A DNA stretch of 17,382 bases from JANRKF01 sp964519595 (lineage in GTDB: Bacteria; Pseudomonadota; Alphaproteobacteria; Rickettsiales; SXRF01). The notes under the pieces were generated by a model. It was not told the DNA's origin and made no database searches. It worked only from the letters and a program-made list of their open reading frames with translations. This document shows, piece after piece, positions 1 through 6,139 of the stretch; positions within the stretch are counted from its first letter, which is position 1; each line of letters starts with the position of its first letter. The DNA is taken from contig CAZFJN010000040.1 in the NCBI GenBank assembly GCA_964519595.1, forward strand, positions 1 through 17,382. Direction: 5' to 3'. A program made the position numbers and the translations under genes.

Positions 1-203
1 GCAGATTCAGAATATGCAGCCATCTCAGCTATTTCATCGCTATGCAGCCCTAAAGCTCGCAAATTCATGGCATTATCAGCTATTAAATTAACTATTTTAT
101 TAGATTTATTGTAAGTACCGATTTTTACTATTTCATTTCCATTTAACCCAGCCGCTGTAAACTTCCTGTCACGGCCACCAGTTACGTTGTATTGACTTGC
201 CAT
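1..203 (-). CDS. Hypothetical protein, N-terminal 67 residues (continues past the left edge)
   Basis: An open frame runs on the minus strand from an ATG at 203 to the window edge with no stop. I chose ATG 203 because a purine-rich GAGGAAAAA lies directly upstream; an in-frame ATG at 224 would add seven residues (MTTEEEK) but has no ribosome binding site. The protein begins MASQYNVTGGRDRKF. The visible part is soluble-looking, with no signal peptide or membrane segment, and is helical in its second half (LRALGLHSDEIAEMAAYSES). I do not recognise a family. It lies 91 bp downstream of the nitronate monooxygenase stop on the same strand, so it could be co-transcribed. Only part of the gene is visible, so length and function are open. 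Confidence 0.55.
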   Translation of the reverse strand, partial: MASQYNVTGGRDRKFTAAGLNGNEIVKIGTYNKSNKIVNLIADNAMNLRALGLHSDEIAEMAAYSES

Positions 204-294
204 TTTTTCCTCTTCTGTGGTCATTAATTTATTGATGAGTTTATATGGCCATTAAGAATACGTCAATAATTTTTAGCTCAAATATTAGGACTTA

Positions 295-1299
295 TTAATA
301 TTCAAGAAAAGACTCAGCCTGCTCTATTAATTTTGCTATTATTTCTTTAACTGGCTGGATTTTAGTTACCATGCCGACGCTTTGTCCGGCCATTAGCGAA
401 CCGCGCTCGACATCGCCGTCAATTACCGCCTTGCGTAATGCTCCTGCCCAGAAATGCTCGATTTGCAATTGCGCTTCTTTTTTGTCTATTTCGCCGCTTC
501 TGAATCTGGCGATTGCCTCGATTTGCGCGCGTTTGAACTCCTCAGTTGCGGCATTTTCAATCGCCCGCACCGGAATTACCGGAAAATCAGGATCAACTTG
601 CACGCTCGGCATGGCATTTCTGGAAGCCGCACGAATAAAAGCCTGTTTGAAGGCCGGATGCGCGATTGATTCAGTAGCGCAGACAAAACATGTACCAAGC
701 TGCACGCCGCTTGCGCCCATTTCCAGATAAGAGGCCATAGCCTCGCCGCGTCCGATTCCGCCGGCAACAAAAACTGGAACTTCGCGCACCAGCGGCAGAA
801 TTTCCTGCGCCAGAACCGAGGTTGAAACCGGGCCAATATGCCCGCCAGCTTCCGCTCCCTCAATAACCAGAGCATCAGCGCCGCTTTTAATCAGCTTTCT
901 GGCAATTATCTCAGCAGGCGCGAAACATATAACTTTTGCGCCGCCGTCTTTGAGAGTTTTTATGGTCGCAGCCGCCGGAATTCCTCCGGCTAAAACCACA
1001 TGGCTTACTTTCTGGCGCAGACAAACCGCAATCAGCTCGTCAAGCCGAGGGTGCATTATTATCAAATTTACGCCAAAATTATTGCCAGTTAATTTTTTCG
1101 TTGCAATAATTTCCTGCTCCAGCAATTCCGGCGGCATCGAAGAAGCGGCAATAACTCCAAAAGCTCCGGCATTGGAAAGAGCAGAAACCAGATTACGCTC
1201 AGAAACCCAGGACATCGCGCCGCCCATAATTGCATAGTCGCAATTGAGAAATTCAGTTCCGCGCTGCCAGAGGGTTTTTAGGGGTTGCTGGTGGTTCAT
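295..1299 (-). CDS. Nitronate monooxygenase / 2-nitropropane dioxygenase family FMN protein (FabK-like)
   Basis: This 334-residue TIM-barrel flavoprotein belongs to the 2-nitropropane dioxygenase / nitronate monooxygenase family, which also contains the enoyl-ACP reductase FabK. Visible motifs are the N-terminal MGGAMSWVSERNLVSALSNAG strand-helix (about residues 25-45), the glycine-rich EGAEAGGHIGP (147-157), the phosphate-binding AGGIGRGEAM (179-188), GVQLGTCFVCATES (198-211) and a C-terminal AGQSVGMV. The family uses FMN either to oxidise alkyl nitronates or, in FabK, to reduce enoyl-ACP; the sequence alone does not decide between these. The ATG at 1299 sits on the edge of a heptamer-repeat array and has no Shine-Dalgarno sequence; its first residues (NHQQP) look repeat-derived. 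It lies 110 bp downstream of the RDD gene on the same strand. Confidence 0.88.
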   Translation of the reverse strand: MNHQQPLKTLWQRGTEFLNCDYAIMGGAMSWVSERNLVSALSNAGAFGVIAASSMPPELLEQEIIATKKLTGNNFGVNLIIMHPRLDELIAVCLRQKVSHVVLAGGIPAAATIKTLKDGGAKVICFAPAEIIARKLIKSGADALVIEGAEAGGHIGPVSTSVLAQEILPLVREVPVFVAGGIGRGEAMASYLEMGASGVQLGTCFVCATESIAHPAFKQAFIRAASRNAMPSVQVDPDFPVIPVRAIENAATEEFKRAQIEAIARFRSGEIDKKEAQLQIEHFWAGALRKAVIDGDVERGSLMAGQSVGMVTKIQPVKEIIAKLIEQAESFLEY

Positions 1300-1374
1300 G
1301 GTAAGTGGTTTATGGTTGATGGTTGATAGTTGATGGTTAAGAGGTGCATGGTTAAGTGGTTGTTGGTGGTGGTT
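1282..1374. repeat. Heptamer repeat array (TGGTTGA-type) upstream of the nitronate monooxygenase gene
   Basis: The plus strand consists of imperfect 7-bp units (TGGTTGA, TAGTTGA, TGGTTAA, TGGTTGC, and GTGG variants). The array covers the start codon of the minus-strand flavoprotein gene (CAT at 1297-1299) and fills most of the spacer to the RDD stop at 1409. The order of variants, with TAGTTGA followed by TGGTT, also appears in the arrays at 3113-3176 and 5974-6020. This suggests copies of one composite block rather than independent slippage. Confidence 0.8.
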
Positions 1375-1408
1375 TGTTTATGGTTATTTGCACAAGAATG
1401 CCAGCTTT

Positions 1409-3115
1409 TTAAAAATAATCTTCTGGCAGATCTACCTGATATTCAACATTTTCCTCATCAGGTAAAGAATAAAAAATCCTGTTGCCTTTTTCATCATAGT
1501 TAAATGGCTTTTCGGTAAATGGATTACGGTAGTTTTTATTTGCATCAGAGGCGATAAAATCAGCAATTTTATCTTTGGGAATTTTTTGAGTAACTATTTC
1601 AAGATAGAGATTCAGCATTCTTACATATGCATCTTGTTTATGTATGTGTATAAAAAAACCAGTAATATACTCCGCCACAGTCATTAGCTGTAAATTACCA
1701 AATATTCCGCCAATAGGATTATATAAATCAGCCAGCGATATTAATCCGCTGTATTTCTTGCTTATTTTTTCTTTTTCGGCCACTAATTCCGCGGCTGGTT
1801 TTTTTGATAAATCAAGCATATCAAGCGCAAAATAATAGAATTTATTTCTGGCGGCGTCAGGCTTAACAAACAGTTGCGGCAAATAATTATACTGATCCAT
1901 ATTTTCGCTGATTACGTAAACAGCGTTGTATGAATCATATTGTGCGCGCATTAAGGCAGATATATTGTAAAACTCCGGCGATAGCGGCGTTAATACGTTT
2001 TGCAGCTTTTCTTTATAAGATTTAAGCAGCGCCGGATTCTCATTCAGAATTACCGGAAGATTTCTTAAACTCATGCCTAGCGGAGTCATTAAACTATGTT
2101 TGTTGATAAATTCATAGCGGCCAGAATTGACTATTTTTAAGAAGCGGAAATTCTCTATCCATTCGTCAAGCGCCTGCTCTGCTTTTCCTGNNNNNNNNNN
2201 NNNNNNNNNNNNNNNNNNNNNNNNNNNNNNNNNNNNNNNNNNNNNNNNNNNNNNNNNNNNNNNNNNNNNNNNNNNNNNNNNNNNNNNNNNAAATGAGTAA
2301 TAATCGCGCAGCTCCTTAGTTCTTGCTTCTGTATATTGTTTTTTTCCTGCATATTTATTTACACCGTAAGCATGAATATCTGCGGTGTTTCTTGGTGCAT
2401 CTAAGCCGAAAAAAGCATAAAATCCGTTGCCTTCTGTGACATAATCAGCATCGTCTCTGAGAAAGGATTGTAAGTTTTTATTCAGCGGTTGATTCCAGTA
2501 ATTTATAAGCACAGCTATTGTTGCAACTGTGGAAATTGCCAGAATAAAAGCGGTTGCAAGCTGGCCTGCCGCTCGCAGAATTTTGCCTTGTGTTTTTGGA
2601 TATTTCCTGAAAACTCTGGTATTACAAATTGCATCATATACAGAACGCTTATCTCTGCTCAGCAAAGCTGGCAACGGCCAGAAAAATTGCGCTAGAAATA
2701 GTAAAGGCAATACATAAAAATATATTCTGGTAAAGGCCACTGATTGCCAGAGATAAGCCGCAAGATCACATAAGATAATAACCGCGATTGGCAAAAACTT
2801 GAAAAAGAACCTACTGCAGGCAATGAAAAAAGATATGCGGTTGCCATTTAAATCGCCTATTTTAATGCCAAGCAATTTTTTGCCAGGAATTGCCTGCCAT
2901 TTAGAGGCGGTGAACGTGGCGCTATATATCATGGAGAAGGCATATAAAAATGCGAGCAAAAACGGCATTTTTAAATGCCCATCTTCTCGCTCAAAAAAGC
3001 TGAAAAATCCATCCTGAGCGACAAGAGCCGCAATAAAAAACAATAACAAAAATATCACCACATCAACTATTGCAGCAATAAAACGCCTGCCAAAACTGGA
3101 ATATTGTGTGGTCAT
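1409..3115 (-). CDS. RDD-family integral membrane protein with large C-terminal domain (interrupted by assembly gap)
   Basis: The N-terminal ~170 residues form an RDD domain: GRRFIAAIVD (9-18) gives the Arg/Asp signature in the first membrane helix, WQAIPGKKLLGIKI (73-86) is the typical inter-helix loop, and SRDKRSVYDAICNTRVF (153-169) closes the domain. Hydrophobic segments lie near 13-33, 51-69, 97-117 and 131-150, with a further one near 184-204, followed by a soluble region of about 360 residues that I do not recognise. RDD proteins are poorly characterised; some act in ion transport. The 100 Ns (2191-2290) fall inside the soluble part. The frame is the same on both sides, but a 100-N gap is usually a placeholder, so the true length and frame continuity are unproven. 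The ATG at 3115 abuts a heptamer array and has no Shine-Dalgarno. A 44-bp copy of its 5' end lies at 5933-5976. Confidence 0.75.
   Translation of the reverse strand: MTTQYSSFGRRFIAAIVDVVIFLLLFFIAALVAQDGFFSFFEREDGHLKMPFLLAFLYAFSMIYSATFTASKWQAIPGKKLLGIKIGDLNGNRISFFIACSRFFFKFLPIAVIILCDLAAYLWQSVAFTRIYFYVLPLLFLAQFFWPLPALLSRDKRSVYDAICNTRVFRKYPKTQGKILRAAGQLATAFILAISTVATIAVLINYWNQPLNKNLQSFLRDDADYVTEGNGFYAFFGLDAPRNTADIHAYGVNKYAGKKQYTEARTKELRDYYSFXXXXXXXXXXXXXXXXXXXXXXXXXXXXXXXXXXGKAEQALDEWIENFRFLKIVNSGRYEFINKHSLMTPLGMSLRNLPVILNENPALLKSYKEKLQNVLTPLSPEFYNISALMRAQYDSYNAVYVISENMDQYNYLPQLFVKPDAARNKFYYFALDMLDLSKKPAAELVAEKEKISKKYSGLISLADLYNPIGGIFGNLQLMTVAEYITGFFIHIHKQDAYVRMLNLYLEIVTQKIPKDKIADFIASDANKNYRNPFTEKPFNYDEKGNRIFYSLPDEENVEYQVDLPEDYF
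2191..2290. other. Assembly gap (100 N)
   Basis: Exactly 100 undetermined bases. This round number is a common scaffold placeholder, so the real distance may differ. It interrupts the RDD-family gene. Confidence 0.98.
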
Positions 3116-3217
3116 GGTTAAGTGGTTGCTGGTAAGTGGTTTATGGTCGATGGTTGATAGTTGATGGTTGCATTGCCATCCGAAGCCTTGGCGTAGGATG
3201 ATGGTGGTTGCTGGTTA
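3072..3217. repeat. Left copy of a composite direct repeat flanking the accessory island
   Basis: The block comprises the first 44 bp of the RDD gene (3072-3115), a heptamer array (about 3113-3176), one palindromic element (3177-3200) and a short heptamer tail. The same order recurs in direct orientation at 5933-6116. The 44-bp gene parts match at 41 of 44 positions by eye. From the CAT start codon to CATCC the left copy is 69 bp and the right 55 bp, a difference of exactly two heptamers. Confidence 0.75.
3177..3200. repeat. Palindromic element, complete single copy
   Basis: A 24-bp imperfect palindrome. Outer arms CATCC (3177-3181) and GGATG (3196-3200) pair, as do the GCC and GGC of the central GCCTTGGC (3185-3192). 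GAA and GTA triplets separate arm and core and give G-A, A-T, A-G oppositions. The same architecture is seen at 4297-4313 (partial), 6021-6101 (three copies) and 14035-14060 (in rnpB). Confidence 0.75.
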
Positions 3218-3225
3218 AGTTTATA

Positions 3226-3513
3226 TCATCTACCTCTGGAGCGTATTGATCTGTGTATTTCTGAGAAAAACTCGCTATTTATCAATGAAGCTTCTAGTAA
3301 GAAACCAAGAGTAACTCTCATTTTATCAAGTGGTATATCGACAATATAAGGATTTTGATCGTTAAGTGTGTTGTCTACCCCCCCCCAACGTAATCTTTGA
3401 GACAAATTCATCGGTTCTGACGATGTTATTTTCAATAGCTTTCTTCCATCATCTATAGATACCTTAGAAACCACAGCATTAGTTTCTGGATCTTCATTTA
3501 TAAAATTCATCAT
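3226..3513 (-). CDS. Hypothetical 95-residue protein with an in-frame 9-G tract
   Basis: A 95-residue protein starting MMNFINEDPETNAVVSKVS; I recognise no family. It has no signal peptide or membrane helix and ends in a basic SIRSRGR. GGAAAA lies about ten bases before the ATG pair, a moderate ribosome binding site. The coding strand carries nine consecutive G (plus-strand C tract 3378-3386) encoding part of RWGGV. With eight G the next codon is TAG; with ten G a TAA follows after a few codons, so the full frame exists only at nine (or a multiple of three away). Its start overlaps the TGA of a truncated four-helix-bundle frame by ATGA. It is the first gene inside the island and divergent from the toxin gene. 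It could be a real phase-variable gene, or degraded sequence. Confidence 0.5.
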   Translation of the reverse strand: MMNFINEDPETNAVVSKVSIDDGRKLLKITSSEPMNLSQRLRWGGVDNTLNDQNPYIVDIPLDKMRVTLGFLLEASLINSEFFSEIHRSIRSRGR

Positions 3514-3584
3514 ATATTATTTTCCAAATCAACTGCTAATTGCCAAACACGAAGTTTTTTAAAATTATCAATTTTGTCTGTCAT
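3510..3584 (-). pseudogene. Truncated four-helix-bundle (23S rRNA intervening-sequence type) protein remnant
   Basis: A 24-codon frame from ATG 3584 reads MTDKIDNFKKLRVWQLAVDL and then ENNI before TGA. The FKKLRVWQLAVDL pattern matches the start of the S23 / four-helix-bundle family, whose members usually run to about 115-130 residues (F-x-x-L-x-V-W-Q-x-A). In the next frame the sequence continues YDEFYK and then stops, a few residues that would also suit the family helix, so a frameshift plus deletion is likely. No good ribosome binding site is visible. The TGA overlaps the ATG of the next gene as ATGA, so it could also be a tiny leader frame. I favour a decayed gene fragment. Confidence 0.45.
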
Positions 3585-3662
3585 AAACAACTAAAATCAA
3601 ACAACCTCTTAACCCTTGTATAGCTATTGCACCTCAAGAATTGAAATTGCATTGTAATTTGT

Positions 3663-3698
3663 AGTTTACATTATCTGATCTACAGTTTATAATCTGAT
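3663..3698 (+). promoter_or_regulatory. Promoter and candidate operator of the toxin-antitoxin operon, probably leaderless
   Basis: TTTACA (3665-3670) and TATAAT (3688-3693) are separated by exactly 17 bp, a near-consensus sigma-70 promoter. A start site six to eight bases after the -10 box would fall on or beside the toxin ATG at 3700, and no Shine-Dalgarno is present, so a leaderless transcript is predicted. The promoter is built from two direct repeats about 21 bp apart, AGTTTACATTATCTGAT (3663-3679) and AGTTTATAATCTGAT (3684-3698). Two turns of spacing suits binding by the HTH antitoxin for autorepression; that role is inferred. Confidence 0.65.
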
Positions 3699-3699
3699 T

Positions 3700-3993
3700 A
3701 TGATTCAAATTATCCGCAGCCCTGAGTTTATAAAATGGCATTCCTCCATTAAAGACTTTAAGTTGCAGACTATTATTCAGGTTCGTCTAGATAGAATTGA
3801 ATGTGGCAATTTTGGTGATGTAAAGCCAGTTGGTGAAGGTATAAGCGAAGCGCGTATTCACTATGGTGCTGGTTATCGGCTGTATTTCATTCAAATTGCT
3901 AAAATAGTTGTAGTTATGTTAGCAGGTGGCGATAAATCAAATCAGGCAAAAGATATAAAAAAGGCCAAACAATTGGCACAACAATGGAGATAA
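3700..3993 (+). CDS. Type II toxin, RelE/HigB-like addiction-module killer protein (TIGR02683, HI1419-like)
   Basis: A 97-residue protein of normal family length, in the RelE/ParE superfamily branch known as the addiction-module killer protein or phage-derived Gp49-like group. The conserved pattern is all present: FIKWHSSIKD, VRLDRIECGNFGDVKPVGEGISEARIHYGAGYRLYF (about 28-63), then VVVMLAGGDKSNQAKDIKKAKQLAQ at the C-terminus. RelE-type toxins generally cleave mRNA at the ribosome; for this subfamily the activity is inferred. The toxin gene comes first and the antitoxin follows after 3 bp, the usual order for this subtype. The ATG has a near-consensus promoter just upstream and no Shine-Dalgarno. 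It lies inside the repeat-bounded island. Confidence 0.9.
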   Translation: MIQIIRSPEFIKWHSSIKDFKLQTIIQVRLDRIECGNFGDVKPVGEGISEARIHYGAGYRLYFIQIAKIVVVMLAGGDKSNQAKDIKKAKQLAQQWR

Positions 3994-3996
3994 TTT

Positions 3997-4293
3997 ATGA
4001 AAATGCCAAAAGGATATAAGCTCTGGGATTCTACTGAGTTTCTGAAAACTGAAAAACAAATTGCAGCTTATCTTGATGTATGTTTTGAAGAAGCCGGCGA
4101 TGATCCTGCTTTTATCGCCAAGGCACTTGGTAATGTTGCTCGCGCTCGCGGCATGACACAGCTCGCCAAAGATACAGGACTTACACGTGAAGGCCTGTAC
4201 CGCACTTTTTCAGGAAAAGTTAAGCCTGACTTCGCGACTATACTTAAAATTGTTAGTGCGCTTGGTTATCGCCTGCGGCTTGTTGCTGGATAA
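3997..4293 (+). CDS. Antitoxin, HTH addiction-module antidote protein (TIGR02684, HI1420-like)
   Basis: A 98-residue protein matching the antidote partner of the upstream toxin. The N-terminus (KLWDSTEFLKTEKQIAAYLDVCFEEAGDDPAFIAKALGNVARARG, about 9-53) is the family hallmark and is followed by an XRE/Cro-type helix-turn-helix: MTQLAKDTGLTREGLYRTFSGKVKPDFATILKIVSALGYRLRL (54-96). It should neutralise the toxin by direct binding and repress the operon through the repeats at 3663-3698. A GGAG about eight bases before ATG 3997 supplies the ribosome binding site, inside the last codons of the toxin. The stop TAA (4291-4293) is followed after three bases by a partial palindromic element. Confidence 0.9.
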   Translation: MKMPKGYKLWDSTEFLKTEKQIAAYLDVCFEEAGDDPAFIAKALGNVARARGMTQLAKDTGLTREGLYRTFSGKVKPDFATILKIVSALGYRLRLVAG

Positions 4294-4296
4294 GCA

Positions 4297-4313
4297 ACGC
4301 CAAGGCTTCGGAT
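4297..4313. repeat. Partial palindromic element just after the antitoxin stop
   Basis: ACGCCAAGGCTTCGGAT is the reverse complement of most of the element at 3177-3200; the CATCC-T arm is missing on the left. The bases that follow (AACAAG) resemble the flank seen in reverse at 6018-6023 and 6136-6140 (CTTGT), so the repeated unit may be larger than the palindrome. Its core (GCCAAGGC) could form a hairpin after the operon, but no T-tract follows. Confidence 0.6.
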
Positions 4314-4430
4314 AACAAGTCAACCAGCCTTTCTTTGACATATAATTGTTAAATCATAATTTTCTACTGTTCCGGTGTCTTAACTAAGATTAATTAATCA
4401 TTAATTTTATAGACAGATAACAATGTTTAT

Positions 4431-4459
4431 GTTACAGTTTACAGCCTAAATAATATTAT
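4431..4459 (+). promoter_or_regulatory. Possible promoter of the coiled-coil gene
   Basis: GTTACA (4431-4436) and TATTAT (4454-4459) are 17 bp apart. The predicted start site would lie about 12 bases before the ATG at 4478, giving a very short leader with GAGGG in it. In such AT-rich DNA this can arise by chance. The rest of 4314-4430 shows no gene. Confidence 0.35.
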
Positions 4460-4477
4460 TTTAATTCGAGGGTGAAT

Positions 4478-5911
4478 ATGGACATATTACCGCTAAAAAG
4501 TCCAGCTGGTACATTACCGCTAGAAAAGAAAATGGTTTTTAATCAGAATCCGCTACTTAATACAGTAAATATTCTTAGAATTCTGACAGAGACACTAGAT
4601 GATTTACAGCGAGCAACTGATGTACCCAGAAATATTACAAAAATTCAACTCTGTTTAGAGGTTGATACAAGTAAAATTAGTTACAATTCTACCTTTAAAC
4701 AGAACAGTTTATACATGTCTCTCGATAAGCTCGGCGATCTTTTGGTAAATGCCAAAGCTAAAGACACAATTTATTATACAACTGAAGAAAATACTGCACT
4801 AATTACGTTACCAGCAATGCCAATAGCATCACTGCAGGAGGCAATATATACAACTGCTTCTAATCTAAAAAAAGATTTTATATCATATTTGCGAAATATA
4901 TATTCAGCAGGTGCAGGTGCAGATGTGGTTTTTACTGTACAACGTGATAGTTACATAGATGCTCTAAGACAAGTTAATAAATTAATAAAATCAATAGAAG
5001 ATCAAAAAGCTGCTGAAGCTGCAAGAGCAGAAGAAACAAGGCTACAGCAGCAAAGAATGCAAGAAGCAAAAGCAAAAGCAGCAGAAGATCGTGCTAGAAA
5101 GCAAAAAGTAGAAAGTACGAGAAAAGAGGAAGCAAAAAAAAGACAATCTCCACTTGATGATCGCACTGAGTCGATTGTCAGGATTTTAGAAGAACAATCT
5201 GGCAATCTTCCTAGAAATAATGATTTACCTGCCAAAGCAAAGATTCTTGCCGCAGGGATTAGGGATTTGGCTGCGGATCTTGATGTACGTAGTGAGGAGA
5301 CTCTTGCTCTTGCAGAAGCTAGCGAAGAAGAGAAAGCAAAAGCCAAATTTTCGCGTGAACTGGCAAAGCTATTACTCTCAGAAGAAAATATAACAAGAGC
5401 GGCGATAAATATTGGCGTTCCAGCTAAGAAAATTAAAGGGGAAGAAGATGCTGCTAAACATGCGAATCGAGTGCCGAAAGACAGTAAGAAAATAAAGAAA
5501 AGAACAGAAAAACTTCTTAAGCAAGATGAGCAAGATGAAAGAGAAAAAGCGGAACGAGAAGCTCTAAAAGCAGAGATGAAAGAATATCTCACCAGCAAAA
5601 TCACAAGTGGCGAGATGCCGTTTCTTCCTATTCTGATGCGAGCAAGTCTTCAAACAGAAATCAATGCTGATTCTCCAGAAGAAGCTAAAGAGAAAGTGCA
5701 AGCTAGGGAAACTGCTTATTTCAGTGTTTTAAATGGGATAAAATCATTGGATGTTGGTGAACTAAAAACAGAGATTGAGAGTTACCGGGAATTAATGCCT
5801 GAATTAATGCCAAAAGCAGATGATTTTGTGACAGCAGAAAAAATCAGTGGTTACGTAGATAATGTTTTTGATGGAAAATCCAAGGGAACACAAACAGGCA
5901 ATGCGCGATAA
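4478..5911 (+). CDS. Hypothetical coiled-coil protein, 477 residues
   Basis: I recognise no family. The start ATG 4478 is chosen because GAGGG lies five bases upstream; a GTG six bases earlier is in frame but overlaps that site. No signal peptide or membrane helix is visible, so it is probably cytoplasmic. Three parts can be seen: an N-terminal region of about 170 residues with mixed strands and helices, a highly charged Ala/Glu/Lys/Arg/Gln coiled coil (about 175-225, QKAAEAARAEETRLQQQR onward), and a helical C-terminal half with a second charged stretch (about 330-375, KKIKKRTEKLLKQDEQDERE). It is the last gene of the island, 184 bp after the antitoxin and in the same direction, with 21 bp to the right-hand direct repeat. 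The length and lack of internal stops argue for a functional gene. Confidence 0.7.
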   Translation: MDILPLKSPAGTLPLEKKMVFNQNPLLNTVNILRILTETLDDLQRATDVPRNITKIQLCLEVDTSKISYNSTFKQNSLYMSLDKLGDLLVNAKAKDTIYYTTEENTALITLPAMPIASLQEAIYTTASNLKKDFISYLRNIYSAGAGADVVFTVQRDSYIDALRQVNKLIKSIEDQKAAEAARAEETRLQQQRMQEAKAKAAEDRARKQKVESTRKEEAKKRQSPLDDRTESIVRILEEQSGNLPRNNDLPAKAKILAAGIRDLAADLDVRSEETLALAEASEEEKAKAKFSRELAKLLLSEENITRAAINIGVPAKKIKGEEDAAKHANRVPKDSKKIKKRTEKLLKQDEQDEREKAEREALKAEMKEYLTSKITSGEMPFLPILMRASLQTEINADSPEEAKEKVQARETAYFSVLNGIKSLDVGELKTEIESYRELMPELMPKADDFVTAEKISGYVDNVFDGKSKGTQTGNAR

Positions 5912-5932
5912 TAAAAAAGAAGCACTTAACCA

Positions 5933-5976
5933 GCAGCAATAAAACGCCTGGCAAAACTGGCGTATTGTGTGGTCAT
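5933..5976 (-). pseudogene. Duplicated 5' fragment of the RDD-family gene
   Basis: These 44 bp match 3072-3115 at 41 positions by eye. Read on the minus strand they encode MTTQYASFARRFIAA, against MTTQYSSFGRRFIAA in the intact gene, then GGT and TAA. Homology continues beyond the ATG into the heptamer array. This is a broken copy of the gene start left on the lysC side of the island, so it marks the island boundary. Confidence 0.8.
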
Positions 5977-6020
5977 GGTTAAGTGGTTTATGGTTTATGG
6001 TTGATAGTTGATGGTTGCCT
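5974..6020. repeat. Heptamer repeat array, right island boundary
   Basis: Imperfect TGGTTGA/TGGTTTA/TAGTTGA units that follow the same order as at 3113-3176 but are two heptamers shorter. A further short run (TGGTTGC, TGGTTGC, TGGTAAG) follows the palindromic tandem at 6103-6124. The whole spacer 5912-6139 contains only the gene fragment, these repeats and the palindromic elements. Confidence 0.75.
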
Positions 6021-6101
6021 TGTCATCCGAAGCCTTGGCGTATGACCTGTCATCCGAAGCCTTGGCGTATGACCTGTCATCCGAAGCCTTGGCGTAGGAT
6101 G
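6021..6101. repeat. Palindromic element, three tandem 27-bp copies
   Basis: Units 6021-6047 and 6048-6074 are identical 27-mers (TGTCATCC, then GAAGCCTTGGCGTA, then TGACC). The third (6075-6101) has the same beginning but ends in GGATG, giving the complete palindrome seen at 3177-3200. The left direct repeat holds only one copy, so the array has expanded or contracted by two units since the duplication. Identical units suggest recent slippage or recombination. Confidence 0.85.
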
Positions 6102-6139
6102 ATGGTTGCTGGTTGCTGGTAAGTAAGGGGGTTGCCTTG

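Noticed and set aside
4335..4360. TTGACA with CATAAT as a promoter for the coiled-coil gene
   Set aside because: The spacing is only 14 bp, too short for a standard sigma-70 promoter; the 4431-4459 pair fits better.
5002..5604. 200-codon minus-strand open frame opposite the coiled-coil gene
   Set aside because: Its Ser/Phe/Ala/Leu-rich sequence is the mirror of a Lys/Glu/Ala-rich coding strand. No ribosome binding site or family is visible, and the plus-strand gene has the better start and context.
6021..6101. Possible CRISPR array
   Set aside because: Units are directly tandem with no spacers, only three copies, and no cas genes are nearby. They are palindromic repeats.
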